Source of the DNA: Eutreptiella sp. 'Long Island Sound 2002'
Lineage: Eukaryota; Euglenozoa; Euglenophyceae; Eutreptiales; Eutreptiaceae
Assembly (NCBI GenBank): GCA_964036045.1
Contig: OZ038379.1
Span: forward strand, 72,260,719 to 72,324,718
Length of the DNA stretch: 64,000 nucleotides
Direction of reading: 5' to 3'
Part shown: in pieces, positions 23,491-33,301 of the stretch
How the letters are laid out: every line of letters begins with the position of its first letter
Numbering within the stretch: position 1 is the first letter of the stretch
Translations under genes and position numbers: made by a program
The notes under the pieces: model-generated
Databases searched by the model: none
Told to the model about the DNA's origin: nothing
The model's input: only the letters and a program-made list of their open reading frames with translations

Positions 23491-26400
23491 TCAGGCACCC
23501 CTGGCTGCAATCGCCCGGGTGAGTGCTGCCAAGTCCGAAACGTGGATCTTGGTCTTGTTCTTGCGGATGTACTCCATGAAGGGAGTGTTGACCCGCGGCA
23601 CAAATGAGGAGACGGGTTCCCAGGTGTCGTGGGACGGCCCATAGCCTCGCCAACGAACCTTGAACTCCAGACCTCCGGGTGCCGAGGCCTTCGGACGCTG
23701 AGCCAGGATCTTCTCGACAGTATAGTCGTCCTGCTCAGCATAGTCGTCGTCCGAATCGGCCTCATGTTTGGCGTAGTCCAGGGACACATGTCGGCCACGG
23801 AGGTCGGGCTCCCGCACACGGAGTTGACTCTCGTGGCGCTCCCGGAACTGTCCGTGACCCACCTTGATGCGGTAGGTGTCCTCACCAATCCTGCGGACCA
23901 CCTCGCCGGGTGTGAACCAGGTCTTGGTGCGGTGGGTGCCCATGGGGCGGGGTCTGATCACCCACACCGGGTCTCCCACCCTGAACTTCTGCGCTGTCGA
24001 GCTCGGGGCGGACTTCTGACGCTCAGCATGCTCCTTCTCAAGCTGCTGGCGGATGTCCCGCGCCGTTTGCTCTTGCCGCGCGAAGAACTCCTTGGCATCC
24101 ATAGCCATGCCATCACCAGACAAGGGAAGTCCCCTACCCAGGGGGTCCCTGCCAAACAGAATCTGGTGAGGGGACAAACCGCCCGGAGTGGGGGTGTCAT
24201 GATGGGCCTTCAGAGCAGGCCACATCTCCTCGAACCAGTTCCGCCGTGGATTGGTGATGTGGATCTTGCGCAGCTTCTCGAACAGCTGCCGTCCAGCCAC
24301 TTCAGCACGGCCGTTAGACCGGCTGAGATAGGCAACGCTCTTGGCATGTCGTATTCCCATGAGGGAACACATAGCCTTGAACCAGCCACCAGTAAACTGG
24401 GGCCCTCGGTCACTGCAAATGGTGCGGGGGATGTCAAAGACGGTCAGCCAATGACGAATCATCATGACTGCCACTTCCCTGGCAAGCAACCCCTTTTTGC
24501 GTGCCGGAACGGCTACAACGTAGCCGCTGTGGCGGTCCACACAGAGAACCACACAGTCAAAGGTCTCCTTGCCAATGTGCACTTCGGGCATGGAGAAGAC
24601 GTCCATGGCCACGCTCTCCATGGGCTGGTCAGGAACCGGGGTCCATTGGGGTTCCCCCTTGACGTTCCGGTTATCGGGATTGCAGGCCTGACAGACCGAG
24701 CAACCCTTTCTGACCTTCTTGATGGCAGTGTAGAGAACGATATGGTCGATCTCGAACCGACGCTGCATGTCAAGAGCTTGCTTCTTGACCCCTGGGTGCA
24801 GCATGTGGTGGTGCCAAGCTTCACACAGCTCGAGCACCCGGGACTCTGGAACTAGCAGCTTACCATTCCGGTAGAGCTTGCCATCTTCCTCAGTCAGCCC
24901 CTTTGGCCACTTCTGCCCGTCGTCAGGGTCGGTCACAGCCCTATACTCGGCCGCAAAGGCCTCAGACTTGGCGTAATCGTCGGTCCAGTCGTCCTGGAGG
25001 CAAGATTCTGGGAAGAGGTGCTTGTCGGACTCCACTCCCACAGGGGGTGCCGGACCGGGCCTTCCGCCCGCGGCACCCACAGGGGCGAGTACACTGACCG
25101 CTCTGCTCACCCTCGATGCGAGGGGGGCATCGGCAGCCATGACGACGAAGCATTTGACATCCTCCTCCTCCATCAGTCGCTCCATTTCAATGATCTTCTT
25201 GGCTTCAGCGGTCTCAGCCTCATCGCCATGGGCAGAGATATCCTGCATGCCCTTGCTGGCGGGATAGGCCCACCTACTGAGACAGTCCGCCACGGTGTTA
25301 TCCTTTCCAGGAATATAAACAACCGTAAGGTCGAACTTGGCCAAGGTCTCGTGCCATCTTGCCCGTCGGGAGGCGGGACCTGAGGGGGTGTCCACGTGCT
25401 CCTTGTGCCACGACTGCAGACTCTGATGGTCGGTGCAGACGGTGACGGGATGGAGGGCTATGTACCCAGCCCATTTCCTGAGAGCCATGACGATGGCATA
25501 CGCCTCCTTTTCACGGGGCGTCCACGTCCGTCTCTGGCCTTCCGCCAGGACTCGGCTCCAGAAGGCCACGGGTACGTGCCTCCCATCGTCAAGCACTTGC
25601 TCCAACACAGCCCCAATGGCGTAGTCGGAAGCGTCGGTGCGCAGGACGAACCCTCGGTCGGGATCCACGAGGTGCAGACCCACTGCGGATAGCAGCGCCT
25701 GCTTCATCCCCTCAAAGGCCCGGTCAGACTCTTCCGTCCAGACCAGAGCCTTCTTGGACCCCTTCTTGGTCTCCTCTCGGTTGCCCTTGAGCATGGTCGT
25801 CATGGGGGCTGCATACTCGGCATACATTTTGATATACCCCGAGTAGTAATTGCAGAACCCCAAGTACGCCCGTAGCTCAGAGACCGTCTTGGGCTTTTCC
25901 CAGTGCTCAATCGCAGCCACCTTGCCAGGTATGGGCTTTCGCTGCCCGTTCCCGACTACGTGGCCAGCGAAGACCACCTCGCTTACCGCAATGGTGGCCT
26001 TGTCACTGCTGCCCGTGAGTTTGTGCCGAGCCGGAAGGTCCAGCACTCGAGTGACGTCCCTCTCGTGTGCCTCCAGGAGCTCCTCGTAGCTCATGCTGGG
26101 GTCCCCGGACGCGATGATCACGTCGTCCACGAAGGGGTCCGCACAGTCGCGCACCGGCTCAAGCAGGTTCTCCAGCATCCGCTGAAAAGCCGCATTGCCG
26201 TTGGTAACGCCCATAGGCATCACCTTCCACTGGAGAGGTCCAAGTGGGGTGCTCATGGCTGTGCAGGCACGGGACTCTTCGGCGAGAGGCATCTGATGAT
26301 AACCATGTTTCAGGTCAATCACCGTGAAGATCCTCCGCCGGTGTTGCTTTTGCAGCATGTCCTCAATGAGGGGCAGCGTATAGCTGTCGTGCTGCGTTTG

Positions 26401-28512
26401 GGCGTTCAGGCCGCGGTAGTCGACCACGAGCCGCCACTCACCGGCAACCTTCTTGGGGACGACGAAGCAGGGAGAGGCCCACTCGGAGTGGCACGGCTCA
26501 AGCCAGCCTCTCTGGATGAAGTCACGGAGGATCTTCTCCATGGCCTCTTTCCTCTCGCCCCTCAGGGCAAACTCCCGGTGCCGATACACACGGGGGTCCT
26601 GCTTCAGTCGTATCTTGGCCTCGCCATACGGTCCACGTACTGGTGGGGGAAACACAGGCTTGCCGCTGAAGAAGGTCTCGCCATACTTCTGCTTCAGCCT
26701 GGCCCTCAACGCCTGGATCTTGGGGCAGTCATCGGACTCCGCCTTGGCTTTTCCGGGCACTTGAACCACGGAGCTTACTTGAGGGGTAGCTACTCCGCTC
26801 GCTTTCGGCTCAGGTGGTCTTCCCAGGTGGCCCAAAGGGCCATCTCTGGTCTTGCCTCGGAACAGATCGCCGTAGGTGGGTGGGTTACCGCCAGGCGGCT
26901 CGTCTTGGCTGGACATGTGATCCAGCACCCTCTGTACGAAGGTATTCCCGTCATAGGAACCAGAGACGATTGAGTCCACTTCCCACCAGGCTTTGTCCTG
27001 GCCTTTGCCCTCACGCTGGTTTCCCCAGTCGTGAAAGGGCTGATCCATATACCCCTGAACCAGATCCCACTCCTCTTCAGTGAGGGGGTCTTCGGAGTCC
27101 GATTCTTCGATGTCAACAGGGGGAACCGCAAAGCATTGCCGCCAGGGCTCTGCTATGATGCGGTTGACACACACGAAGTCCGTGGTGTCGGCCTGATCAA
27201 GGCCCCCATCCACATAGTGGAATTCCGTTGGCCATCTCTGGGGTGGCATGGGCTGTCCCTTAGCGTCCTGATAGACACTCTCTCCAGCCGGTAGGACGAC
27301 CTTGTTCAAGGTCATGTTGGTCAATGAGGCTACCCAATGTCGGGTACTTTCCTCTTCGGTGCATCCCATAGGAACAACCAGCACTGCCTTGGAGCGGTCC
27401 TTGCGAATCTTCGCTATCGCTCTTGGAATGTCCCAACGGGGGCAATGGATCCACATCAATCCCTGATGCGGACCCCAGTGCTTCTTCCACGCGGAGTCCT
27501 GGGCGCTCCAGTACTTCTCACATACCCGCAGATGGGCTGAGGTTCCTGAAGAGAACGCATCCAGGGCCAGATCCGACGCTCCCAAGTCCGCGACAACTCG
27601 GCTCGCCACTTCCGGCCTTACGCCGTACTCCTGGTTTGCAGGACCAGTTGGCTCAGTGTCCAGCGCGGCCACTTCGAGCTGATTGCGTTCGGGGTGGATC
27701 CATTGGCATTCCACATGGTGCTCAGGTGACGAAAGCCACGAGAGTTGGTCGTCCTGGTACAGGGTCATGGAAGCCTGGGCCGGGAGGACGCCGGAGTCCG
27801 TCTCCATCATGAAGTCGTACCCGACGATCATGTCCCAGTCCATCTCGGCCTCGTAGAAGCTACCGTGCAGGAGGATTTCCTTGCCGAGGTCTGGGCGGCT
27901 CAGTTCACGATGGTTCACGAACTGCAGCCCAATGGCCGCTTCCTTCGTGCCTCCCACCATGTACTGGCCGTTCGCCACCTTCAGCCTGACAGGTTTCCGA
28001 CTGTCGGTAAGACACTCTGGCGGAAGCAGGCCAGCCTTGACCAAGCTGACTTGAGCTCCCGTGTCGACCAACACGTCGAAAACCTTTTCCACTTCCCCGC
28101 ATAAGGCACGGACCTTAAGATGCAACTGCCGCTCGCGACCGACACGGCGCACGGCGTGCAAACTCAGGATCTCCGGCCGTTCCAGAAGCTCCACAAGCGA
28201 CTGGTGCAGGTCGTGGACAATGGGCTCAGGCTGCCCATCTGCAGCATCCAGCTGCGGTCCGGGTGATCCTTCGATACTCTCGGATAGATCCTGTAGTACA
28301 TCAAACACGTTCTTGGTCGCGAAGGACGGACGGGTGCAAGGGTTCGTGCCTTCACTTGCCCTCACCCCGCCTCCGCGACTGGGCGCCGGACCGGGCCTTC
28401 CGCCCGCGGCAGTCCCCTTGTGCTCATCGACTCCCGACTGGGATGGATCGGCGCTTCCCACGTCACCATCCTGCGACCGCCCTAGCTGGGGCCCTTGGCT
28501 GCAGGGTCTCCG
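23491..28512 (-). CDS. pol: Element A pol: protease, RT, RNase H, integrase, chromodomain
   Basis: Same frame as gag, beginning right after its UAG. No ATG is needed, and the earliest plausible separate start is only a GTG at 28461. Numbering from 28461: protease DTGA at 133-136; a Dam-methyltransferase-like region at about 275-390 (LDAFSSGTSA, HWGPHQGLMW); RT 640-800 with D716 (VIDLKHG) and FVDD 777-780; RNase H 935-1065 (D943, E986, D1011, D1059). Integrase has a zinc-binding HH-CC (H1217/H1222, C1254/C1257) and catalytic D1287, D1351 and E1387, with exactly 35 residues between the last two. The chromodomain is at about 1580-1640 (YTVEKILAQRP, EFKVRWRGYG, DTWEP). All catalytic residues are present, so the protein could be active if readthrough supplies it. 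Confidence 0.92.
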   Translation of the reverse strand, partial: RRPCSQGPQLGRSQDGDVGSADPSQSGVDEHKGTAAGGRPGPAPSRGGGVRASEGTNPCTRPSFATKNVFDVLQDLSESIEGSPGPQLDAADGQPEPIVHDLHQSLVELLERPEILSLHAVRRVGRERQLHLKVRALCGEVEKVFDVLVDTGAQVSLVKAGLLPPECLTDSRKPVRLKVANGQYMVGGTKEAAIGLQFVNHRELSRPDLGKEILLHGSFYEAEMDWDMIVGYDFMMETDSGVLPAQASMTLYQDDQLSWLSSPEHHVECQWIHPERNQLEVAALDTEPTGPANQEYGVRPEVASRVVADLGASDLALDAFSSGTSAHLRVCEKYWSAQDSAWKKHWGPHQGLMWIHCPRWDIPRAIAKIRKDRSKAVLVVPMGCTEEESTRHWVASLTNMTLNKVVLPAGESVYQDAKGQPMPPQRWPTEFHYVDGGLDQADTTDFVCVNRIIAEPWRQCFAVPPVDIEESDSEDPLTEEEWDLVQGYMDQPFHDWGNQREGKGQDKAWWEVDSIVSGSYDGNTFVQRVLDHMSSQDEPPGGNPPTYGDLFRGKTRDGPLGHLGRPPEPKASGVATPQVSSVVQVPGKAKAESDDCPKIQALRARLKQKYGETFFSGKPVFPPPVRGPYGEAKIRLKQDPRVYRHREFALRGERKEAMEKILRDFIQRGWLEPCHSEWASPCFVVPKKVAGEWRLVVDYRGLNAQTQHDSYTLPLIEDMLQKQHRRRIFTVIDLKHGYHQMPLAEESRACTAMSTPLGPLQWKVMPMGVTNGNAAFQRMLENLLEPVRDCADPFVDDVIIASGDPSMSYEELLEAHERDVTRVLDLPARHKLTGSSDKATIAVSEVVFAGHVVGNGQRKPIPGKVAAIEHWEKPKTVSELRAYLGFCNYYSGYIKMYAEYAAPMTTMLKGNREETKKGSKKALVWTEESDRAFEGMKQALLSAVGLHLVDPDRGFVLRTDASDYAIGAVLEQVLDDGRHVPVAFWSRVLAEGQRRTWTPREKEAYAIVMALRKWAGYIALHPVTVCTDHQSLQSWHKEHVDTPSGPASRRARWHETLAKFDLTVVYIPGKDNTVADCLSRWAYPASKGMQDISAHGDEAETAEAKKIIEMERLMEEEDVKCFVVMAADAPLASRVSRAVSVLAPVGAAGGRPGPAPPVGVESDKHLFPESCLQDDWTDDYAKSEAFAAEYRAVTDPDDGQKWPKGLTEEDGKLYRNGKLLVPESRVLELCEAWHHHMLHPGVKKQALDMQRRFEIDHIVLYTAIKKVRKGCSVCQACNPDNRNVKGEPQWTPVPDQPMESVAMDVFSMPEVHIGKETFDCVVLCVDRHSGYVVAVPARKKGLLAREVAVMMIRHWLTVFDIPRTICSDRGPQFTGGWFKAMCSLMGIRHAKSVAYLSRSNGRAEVAGRQLFEKLRKIHITNPRRNWFEEMWPALKAHHDTPTPGGLSPHQILFGRDPLGRGLPLSGDGMAMDAKEFFARQEQTARDIRQQLEKEHAERQKSAPSSTAQKFRVGDPVWVIRPRPMGTHRTKTWFTPGEVVRRIGEDTYRIKVGHGQFRERHESQLRVREPDLRGRHVSLDYAKHEADSDDDYAEQDDYTVEKILAQRPKASAPGGLEFKVRWRGYGPSHDTWEPVSSFVPRVNTPFMEYIRKNKTKIHVSDLAALTRAIAARGA

Positions 28513-28515
28513 CTA
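28470..28515 (-). promoter_or_regulatory. Element A gag-pol UAG readthrough site
   Basis: Gag ends CCC-UAG-CGG-AGA, and the same frame stays open into pol. After a 7-nt spacer, CCTGC (28505-28501) can pair with GCAGG (28474-28470), enclosing a GCCC/GGGC hairpin. Structure predicted by eye. Confidence 0.5.
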
Positions 28516-31500
28516 GGGGGCGTCGGTTGTGGAAGAGGGGGTGTGCTCCTCGGCCTCAACGTCGTTGACGCCCTTCTTTCTTCCCCCTTTACCTCCTCCT
28601 TTACCCTTGTTCTTGTCCTTGTCCTTGTTCTGGTCATTCTGGTTGTTCTCCTTGTTCTTGTTGTCCGACCTGGGAACCCAGTTCCGCTTGATCTCCTGGA
28701 TCTCCTTGGCCAACTCGGTCCCCACCGACGACATCAGCTTGGCCAGCTCGTCCTTGTCGACCTCCATTTTGGCCTCCCGGATACCCGCGGGCGCACGCTT
28801 CTTCGACCTGTGCGCCTTCTTGTAAGCCTCCGTGTCGGCCTTGTGGACGGGGCATGTTCGGTGGTCAGGGTTGAAGCCTTTCTTCCTCCCATAACACACG
28901 AAACAGCCCTGAGGGTGAGCTCGTATGAACTCCCCAAAGGACAGCGGAGGGTCGCCAATGCGGCGAGGGTCCCTCTTCTCCTGCTTCCTCCAACCCTGCT
29001 GCAGGGGCTTCCAGTTTCCCGGCTTGTTCCCCGCGCTCAGGTTCTTGGCCACGAAGGCACAGACGGCCACCTCGGCGGGCTCATCGTCGTCGTCATCGTC
29101 GACGAGAGTCTCATCGCCGCCAGCTCCCGCTGGGTCCATGGCGTCTTCCCCGCCAGGTCCCTCGCCAACGTAGTTGACGTCGCGGTCGCCGAGCCTCAAC
29201 CCGCGGGTGTGGTGGAGGTTTCGGTACTCCTTGAGTACTTCCTCGCCAACCCACTCCAGGATCTCGTCGCAGCTCATCCGCGCCGGGATGGGCTGCAGAC
29301 GGATGGTCTGGCCGCTCAACTCACAATCGTCAAGGCGCCAGATCGCGGTCTTCCCGCGATCGCCCGAGACGGTGATGAGAAGAGCGTTCCGCAGGGAGTG
29401 CCGTTTGACATCCCGGGCCACGTTCTTCTTCGCCCAAGACACAACGTTCGTATGATACTCCTTGGGGAGCATCATCTTGACCGTGTGGTTGGACTTGGCC
29501 CGCTTGGATTCCTCCTTGGTGACCCTTTTGATCCATGCTTCCGGCAGCATGGAGAGCAGGCGAGCCTGCTCGTCACCCTCGTTCCAATCCTCCACGTTGC
29601 GGCGGAAGAGGGTGTATTTCCCTCGGAAGTCACGCCATTCCCGTAGGCGGATCTCCCGTCCATCATGCTCAAGCTTGATGGACTTCCAGCGCTTGGCAGC
29701 CACCTGCGGAGCGTCCACCCGCTCCTGCTCGTTGAGCCACTTCTTGGCGTCCTTGAGGGTCTTGATTTTCCCCTCCTTGGTCGCCACGAAGTATAGCTCG
29801 CCGAGCACTTCCGGCAGGCGGTACCTGAACCGTTTGAAGACATATCTCTCCGCATCCGCGGGAGGTTGGTCTTCAGTGACGGCCAGCCCCCAATCGTCCA
29901 GCTTCTCCAGGAAGCGGTCGAGGTTGAGGGGGTTGCCATCGTACATGGGGGGCTTGATGTCCTTCAAGTCTTCCCACACGGCGGCATCCGCGGCCTTAGA
30001 GACCATGAACGCCGGCCGCGAGGTCGACCGAGGTTCCCATCGCCCTCGCCCACGGACTCCCACGGCCGCCACGTCCATCTCCTCCATGGAATCCCTGTGG
30101 CTACGCCGCGGTTCCTCCACGTACGCTGAACCGAAATGTTCACGCCGTACTGCATCCATGTACGCATCCTCATCACGGCGCCGGCGGCTGCGTTCAGCGG
30201 CCTCCCGTCGTACACCACGCGGCGGGCTGATGTTGAACTCCTCCAGGTCCAGGTCCAGGTCCAGGTCCTCACCTTCACCGACATCCCACTCCACGTCTCC
30301 TCTGGGGACCTCATCCCTGAGTCCACCATAACGTCCTCCAGCCCTGGGGATTGGCGCCGGGGCTGGTGGCGGGCGTCGGGGGCGTACAGGCGTCCGCGGT
30401 GGAGCACGGCGGTTGTGGTAGTCCGCGCTGAGCCACTCATCGCGCCATTCCTCACTGCCACTGCCGGGCGGCACGCGCTCGTTGCGGCGGCCCGCGCTGT
30501 GGTGAGAGGGGGCGGAGAGAGAGGGGGCACTGGCGCTGGGGCGACTCCTGGGGGCTCCGCCGGGGGCGTGGGGTCTGCCTGGACCTGGTCCGGGTCCCCA
30601 GCCGTCGTCCGACGAGCCAGACTCCAGGGGTGGGTGGTCGCTGCCGACTCTCCCACGGGCTTCCAGCGCATCCAGCCTCTCCTGCAGGCCGCTGACGACG
30701 TTGGTCAGCGACTTGGTCTCGGCCCTGGCGATGTCCAGGTCCTTCTGCGCGCGCGCGGCGACCGTGGAGATGCGAGCCATCTCGCTCTTGCCCGTGTCTA
30801 CCTCCAGCTCGAGCAACTGGACTCTCCTGCGGAGGTAGACAATCCACCACCAGGTGGCATCCGGGTCGCCGTTCCCTGGCGGGTCGTCGGGGTCCCCAGG
30901 GGGTCCTCCAGGAGGGCCTCCGCCGGGTCCGCCCGGTCCAGGGGGTCCTCCCCCGCCCGGTGGTCCGCCTCCAGGGGGTCCACTTGGTGGGCGTCCTCCA
31001 GGGGGTCCTGAGGGTCCTCCGCCAGGGGGTCCCGGTGGGTCTCCGCCGGGTCGCCTCGGTGGGTCCGAGGATGGGCGCTTCCTCGTGATGCCGAAGTCCA
31101 TGTCGTCATCCTCGTCCATGTCGCCCCACCTGGGCGTCTCGGTCACGGAGGACTCGGAGCTCCGGTAGGGAGGAGGGGGATCCTCATCCTCACCTTCCGG
31201 TTCCATGGGGACGTCTCCGCCGCCTCCGCCCGTCCAAGCCACCACTTGGCGATGTCGACGGCCTCGTTCATCCCCGTCACTGGCGGTGAAGAAGGCGTCA
31301 CTGTCGTGGGGGTGCCCACCCGCTGGCCTCCGCGGCCTCTCGGGGGTCTTCCCCTTGCCCTTCCTCCGTCGACGGGCGGTGGTGCTACCGCTCCCACTGC
31401 TGCCCGTGTCCGCCTCATCCAGCTTCATCCTGGAGGAGGCGTCCCCTTCGAAAAGCCTTCGAAGGGTCTCCACTCGCGATCCTCCCGGGGGAGTCTCGTG

Positions 31501-32850
31501 GCGGAGTTTGGCCTCTGCCTCCTCCATTGCGGCGGCGGTGGCTGCGGCAGCTCGCGCTTCGGCCTCTTCCCGAGCACGAGCCGCCTCGGTCTCCCGGGCC
31601 TGCAGCAGCTGCGCCTTCTGCGCCTCCAACGCCGCCAGCTCCGCCTCCGTCTTGGCCTTCTCCTCAGCGACCTTCCGTCGCGCGGCCTCGATGGCTTCCT
31701 TCTTGGCGGCATCCTCATGGGCCTTAGCCGTCGCTTCGGCATGGGCCCTTTCCTCCGCCTCCTTCTTTGCCCTCTCTTGGGCAAGCGCCTCCCCCAGCGC
31801 CTTCACCTCGGCCTCCTTGCAGGCAATGGCCTCCTGCGTCAGGCGGGCTTCCTCGTCGGCTGCCGCCAACTCACCGTTGACCTGGGCAGTCGCTACCCCA
31901 TGGGCGGCCACGGCCGTGAGTCCAGCCGCAATGGCCGCCACGGTCTGGGTGTGGATGGCCATGCCATGCGCCCACTGCGCAGCTTCCTCCTGGGCGATGC
32001 CGGCGGCGCCCTCCACAGCAGCGCTGTACTGCTTGGCCCGTTGCCGGGCAACCCGACGGTTGCAGGGCACCCCACAGGCGCGCTCACAGGCGCGCGCCAC
32101 GTCCCTTTCGGGAGCGACGCTGCTGCTGGAGCTGGCCTGGTCGGCCGGCGTCCTCCCGTGGTGGGCCGACTCGATGTCGCTGCTGGGGCCTGCTGAGGCC
32201 TGCCGGGCCCTCAGGAGCAGCGGACGGGGTTTGGCCTGGGTCTGCTTGGCGACTTGGATGTAGTCGCCAAGGGTGGTGGAGCCGGGGTGGTGTCCACCTT
32301 TGGGCCGTTGGGGACTGGGGGCTGGGGTTCCGCCCTTGGCGCCTTGGGCGGCTTCGGCAGCCAGGGACTCCTGGTACTCCCGCCACCTCCGGTCCCTCTT
32401 CTTGTCCCCGGCGGACCTCTTCTCCGTCGCCGGAGACGCGCTGCTGCTGCCCTGCAGCCTGCGCTCGTTCCCCGGTTCCGGGAACTTCTTCTCGATCACG
32501 TCCCACAGGGAGACGTTGATCGAGGCGCCCGACGGGTAGGCGTTGGGCTCCTCGTCCTCCTCAATCCCGTCGGGACGCAGCCCTTCCCCGGGCCTGTCCG
32601 GCCGGGTCCACGCCCTCCAGCGCCTCTGCTGGTGGCGGTACTCGTACCCCTCCGCCCGCAGCCAGTCCTCCACGGCCTGCAGGCGGTCGGGGGCGATGTC
32701 CGTGCGGAGCTCGAAGCTCCTGGGCATGCCCCCTTCGCACTGGGGGTTGCTGTGGCGGTAATGCTGGTCCCAAACCAACCCACGCAGCAGGCGTGCTGCA
32801 TGGGGGTGGGGCCGCGGCCATGTCCTGCCCGCTTCCTGCCAATTCACCAT
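28513..32850 (-). CDS. gag: Element A gag polyprotein
   Basis: ATG chosen at 32850 (MVNWQEAGRTW), because the homologous ATG exists in element C and the frame upstream lacks one. About 1445 residues, long for a gypsy gag. Ala/Glu-rich coiled coil at about 340-450; Gly/Pro-rich collagen-like segment at about 595-660 (GGPPGGPPGDPDDPPG); Arg/Pro-rich stretch at about 760-860; capsid-like core at about 965-1110 (MYDGNPLNLDRFLEKLDDWG). Zinc knuckle of form C-x2-C-x10-H-x2-C at about 1316-1333. The tail is Lys/Gly/Asn-rich. It would bind and package the element RNA. It ends in UAG, in frame with pol. Confidence 0.9.
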   Translation of the reverse strand: MVNWQEAGRTWPRPHPHAARLLRGLVWDQHYRHSNPQCEGGMPRSFELRTDIAPDRLQAVEDWLRAEGYEYRHQQRRWRAWTRPDRPGEGLRPDGIEEDEEPNAYPSGASINVSLWDVIEKKFPEPGNERRLQGSSSASPATEKRSAGDKKRDRRWREYQESLAAEAAQGAKGGTPAPSPQRPKGGHHPGSTTLGDYIQVAKQTQAKPRPLLLRARQASAGPSSDIESAHHGRTPADQASSSSSVAPERDVARACERACGVPCNRRVARQRAKQYSAAVEGAAGIAQEEAAQWAHGMAIHTQTVAAIAAGLTAVAAHGVATAQVNGELAAADEEARLTQEAIACKEAEVKALGEALAQERAKKEAEERAHAEATAKAHEDAAKKEAIEAARRKVAEEKAKTEAELAALEAQKAQLLQARETEAARAREEAEARAAAATAAAMEEAEAKLRHETPPGGSRVETLRRLFEGDASSRMKLDEADTGSSGSGSTTARRRRKGKGKTPERPRRPAGGHPHDSDAFFTASDGDERGRRHRQVVAWTGGGGGDVPMEPEGEDEDPPPPYRSSESSVTETPRWGDMDEDDDMDFGITRKRPSSDPPRRPGGDPPGPPGGGPSGPPGGRPPSGPPGGGPPGGGGPPGPGGPGGGPPGGPPGDPDDPPGNGDPDATWWWIVYLRRRVQLLELEVDTGKSEMARISTVAARAQKDLDIARAETKSLTNVVSGLQERLDALEARGRVGSDHPPLESGSSDDGWGPGPGPGRPHAPGGAPRSRPSASAPSLSAPSHHSAGRRNERVPPGSGSEEWRDEWLSADYHNRRAPPRTPVRPRRPPPAPAPIPRAGGRYGGLRDEVPRGDVEWDVGEGEDLDLDLDLEEFNISPPRGVRREAAERSRRRRDEDAYMDAVRREHFGSAYVEEPRRSHRDSMEEMDVAAVGVRGRGRWEPRSTSRPAFMVSKAADAAVWEDLKDIKPPMYDGNPLNLDRFLEKLDDWGLAVTEDQPPADAERYVFKRFRYRLPEVLGELYFVATKEGKIKTLKDAKKWLNEQERVDAPQVAAKRWKSIKLEHDGREIRLREWRDFRGKYTLFRRNVEDWNEGDEQARLLSMLPEAWIKRVTKEESKRAKSNHTVKMMLPKEYHTNVVSWAKKNVARDVKRHSLRNALLITVSGDRGKTAIWRLDDCELSGQTIRLQPIPARMSCDEILEWVGEEVLKEYRNLHHTRGLRLGDRDVNYVGEGPGGEDAMDPAGAGGDETLVDDDDDDEPAEVAVCAFVAKNLSAGNKPGNWKPLQQGWRKQEKRDPRRIGDPPLSFGEFIRAHPQGCFVCYGRKKGFNPDHRTCPVHKADTEAYKKAHRSKKRAPAGIREAKMEVDKDELAKLMSSVGTELAKEIQEIKRNWVPRSDNKNKENNQNDQNKDKDKNKGKGGGKGGRKKGVNDVEAEEHTPSSTTDAP

Positions 32851-33301
32851 GGCAGCGGGGGCGTAGATGGTTCTGAAGTCCTTGATGTGCACTCGTTCAC
32901 CTCAACGAACTGGTTGTGGTTGTTGGGGAGGGTGCTGCAGCACTGGATTGGAAGTGCGGCTGGTGCTGGTCAGCCGGTGGTTGTGGAGGTGGTTGACGCG
33001 GCCTTACTGGTCGGCCGTTGGGACTCCGGGTCGGCCGATGGGGCTGATGCAGGAGTCCTGGTCTGTGCACCTCTTCCACGGGCGCTGCGCGGTCAGGACG
33101 ATGTTCTGGACGGCGCTGCGGGCTCCGTGACGAACTCGGCGCTGTCGCTGAGTGGCGCTGCGAGCTGCTGCGCTGCGCTGCGAGACGCTGCGCTGCGCTG
33201 CGAGCTGCGAGCTGCGCCGCGCTGCTGCGACGCGCTGCTCGGGGTTGGTGGCCCCGAGTGGCACGCGAGGGTTGGGTACCCCCGCGGCGGTGAAACGCTT
33301 T
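32851..33301 (-). other. Element A leader between 5' LTR and gag
   Basis: About 450 bp. It contains a GC-rich run of short imperfect repeats of the type CTGCGCTGCGAG at about 33150-33235, next to the primer site. The same kind of run occurs in the leader of element C. Confidence 0.6.
33291..33301 (-). promoter_or_regulatory. Element A primer site, self-complementary to its LTR
   Basis: The minus strand reads AAAGCGTTTCA directly after the 5' LTR. It lacks the TGG of a tRNA site. Its exact 11-nt complement TGAAACGCTTT lies in the same LTR (33414-33424 on the minus strand). This is the geometry of Tf1-type self-priming. Confidence 0.6.

Noticed and set aside
31205-32263. Long plus-strand frames opposite A gag rich in Ala/Ser
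   Set aside because: Shadow of the Ala/Glu coiled-coil codons on the minus strand.
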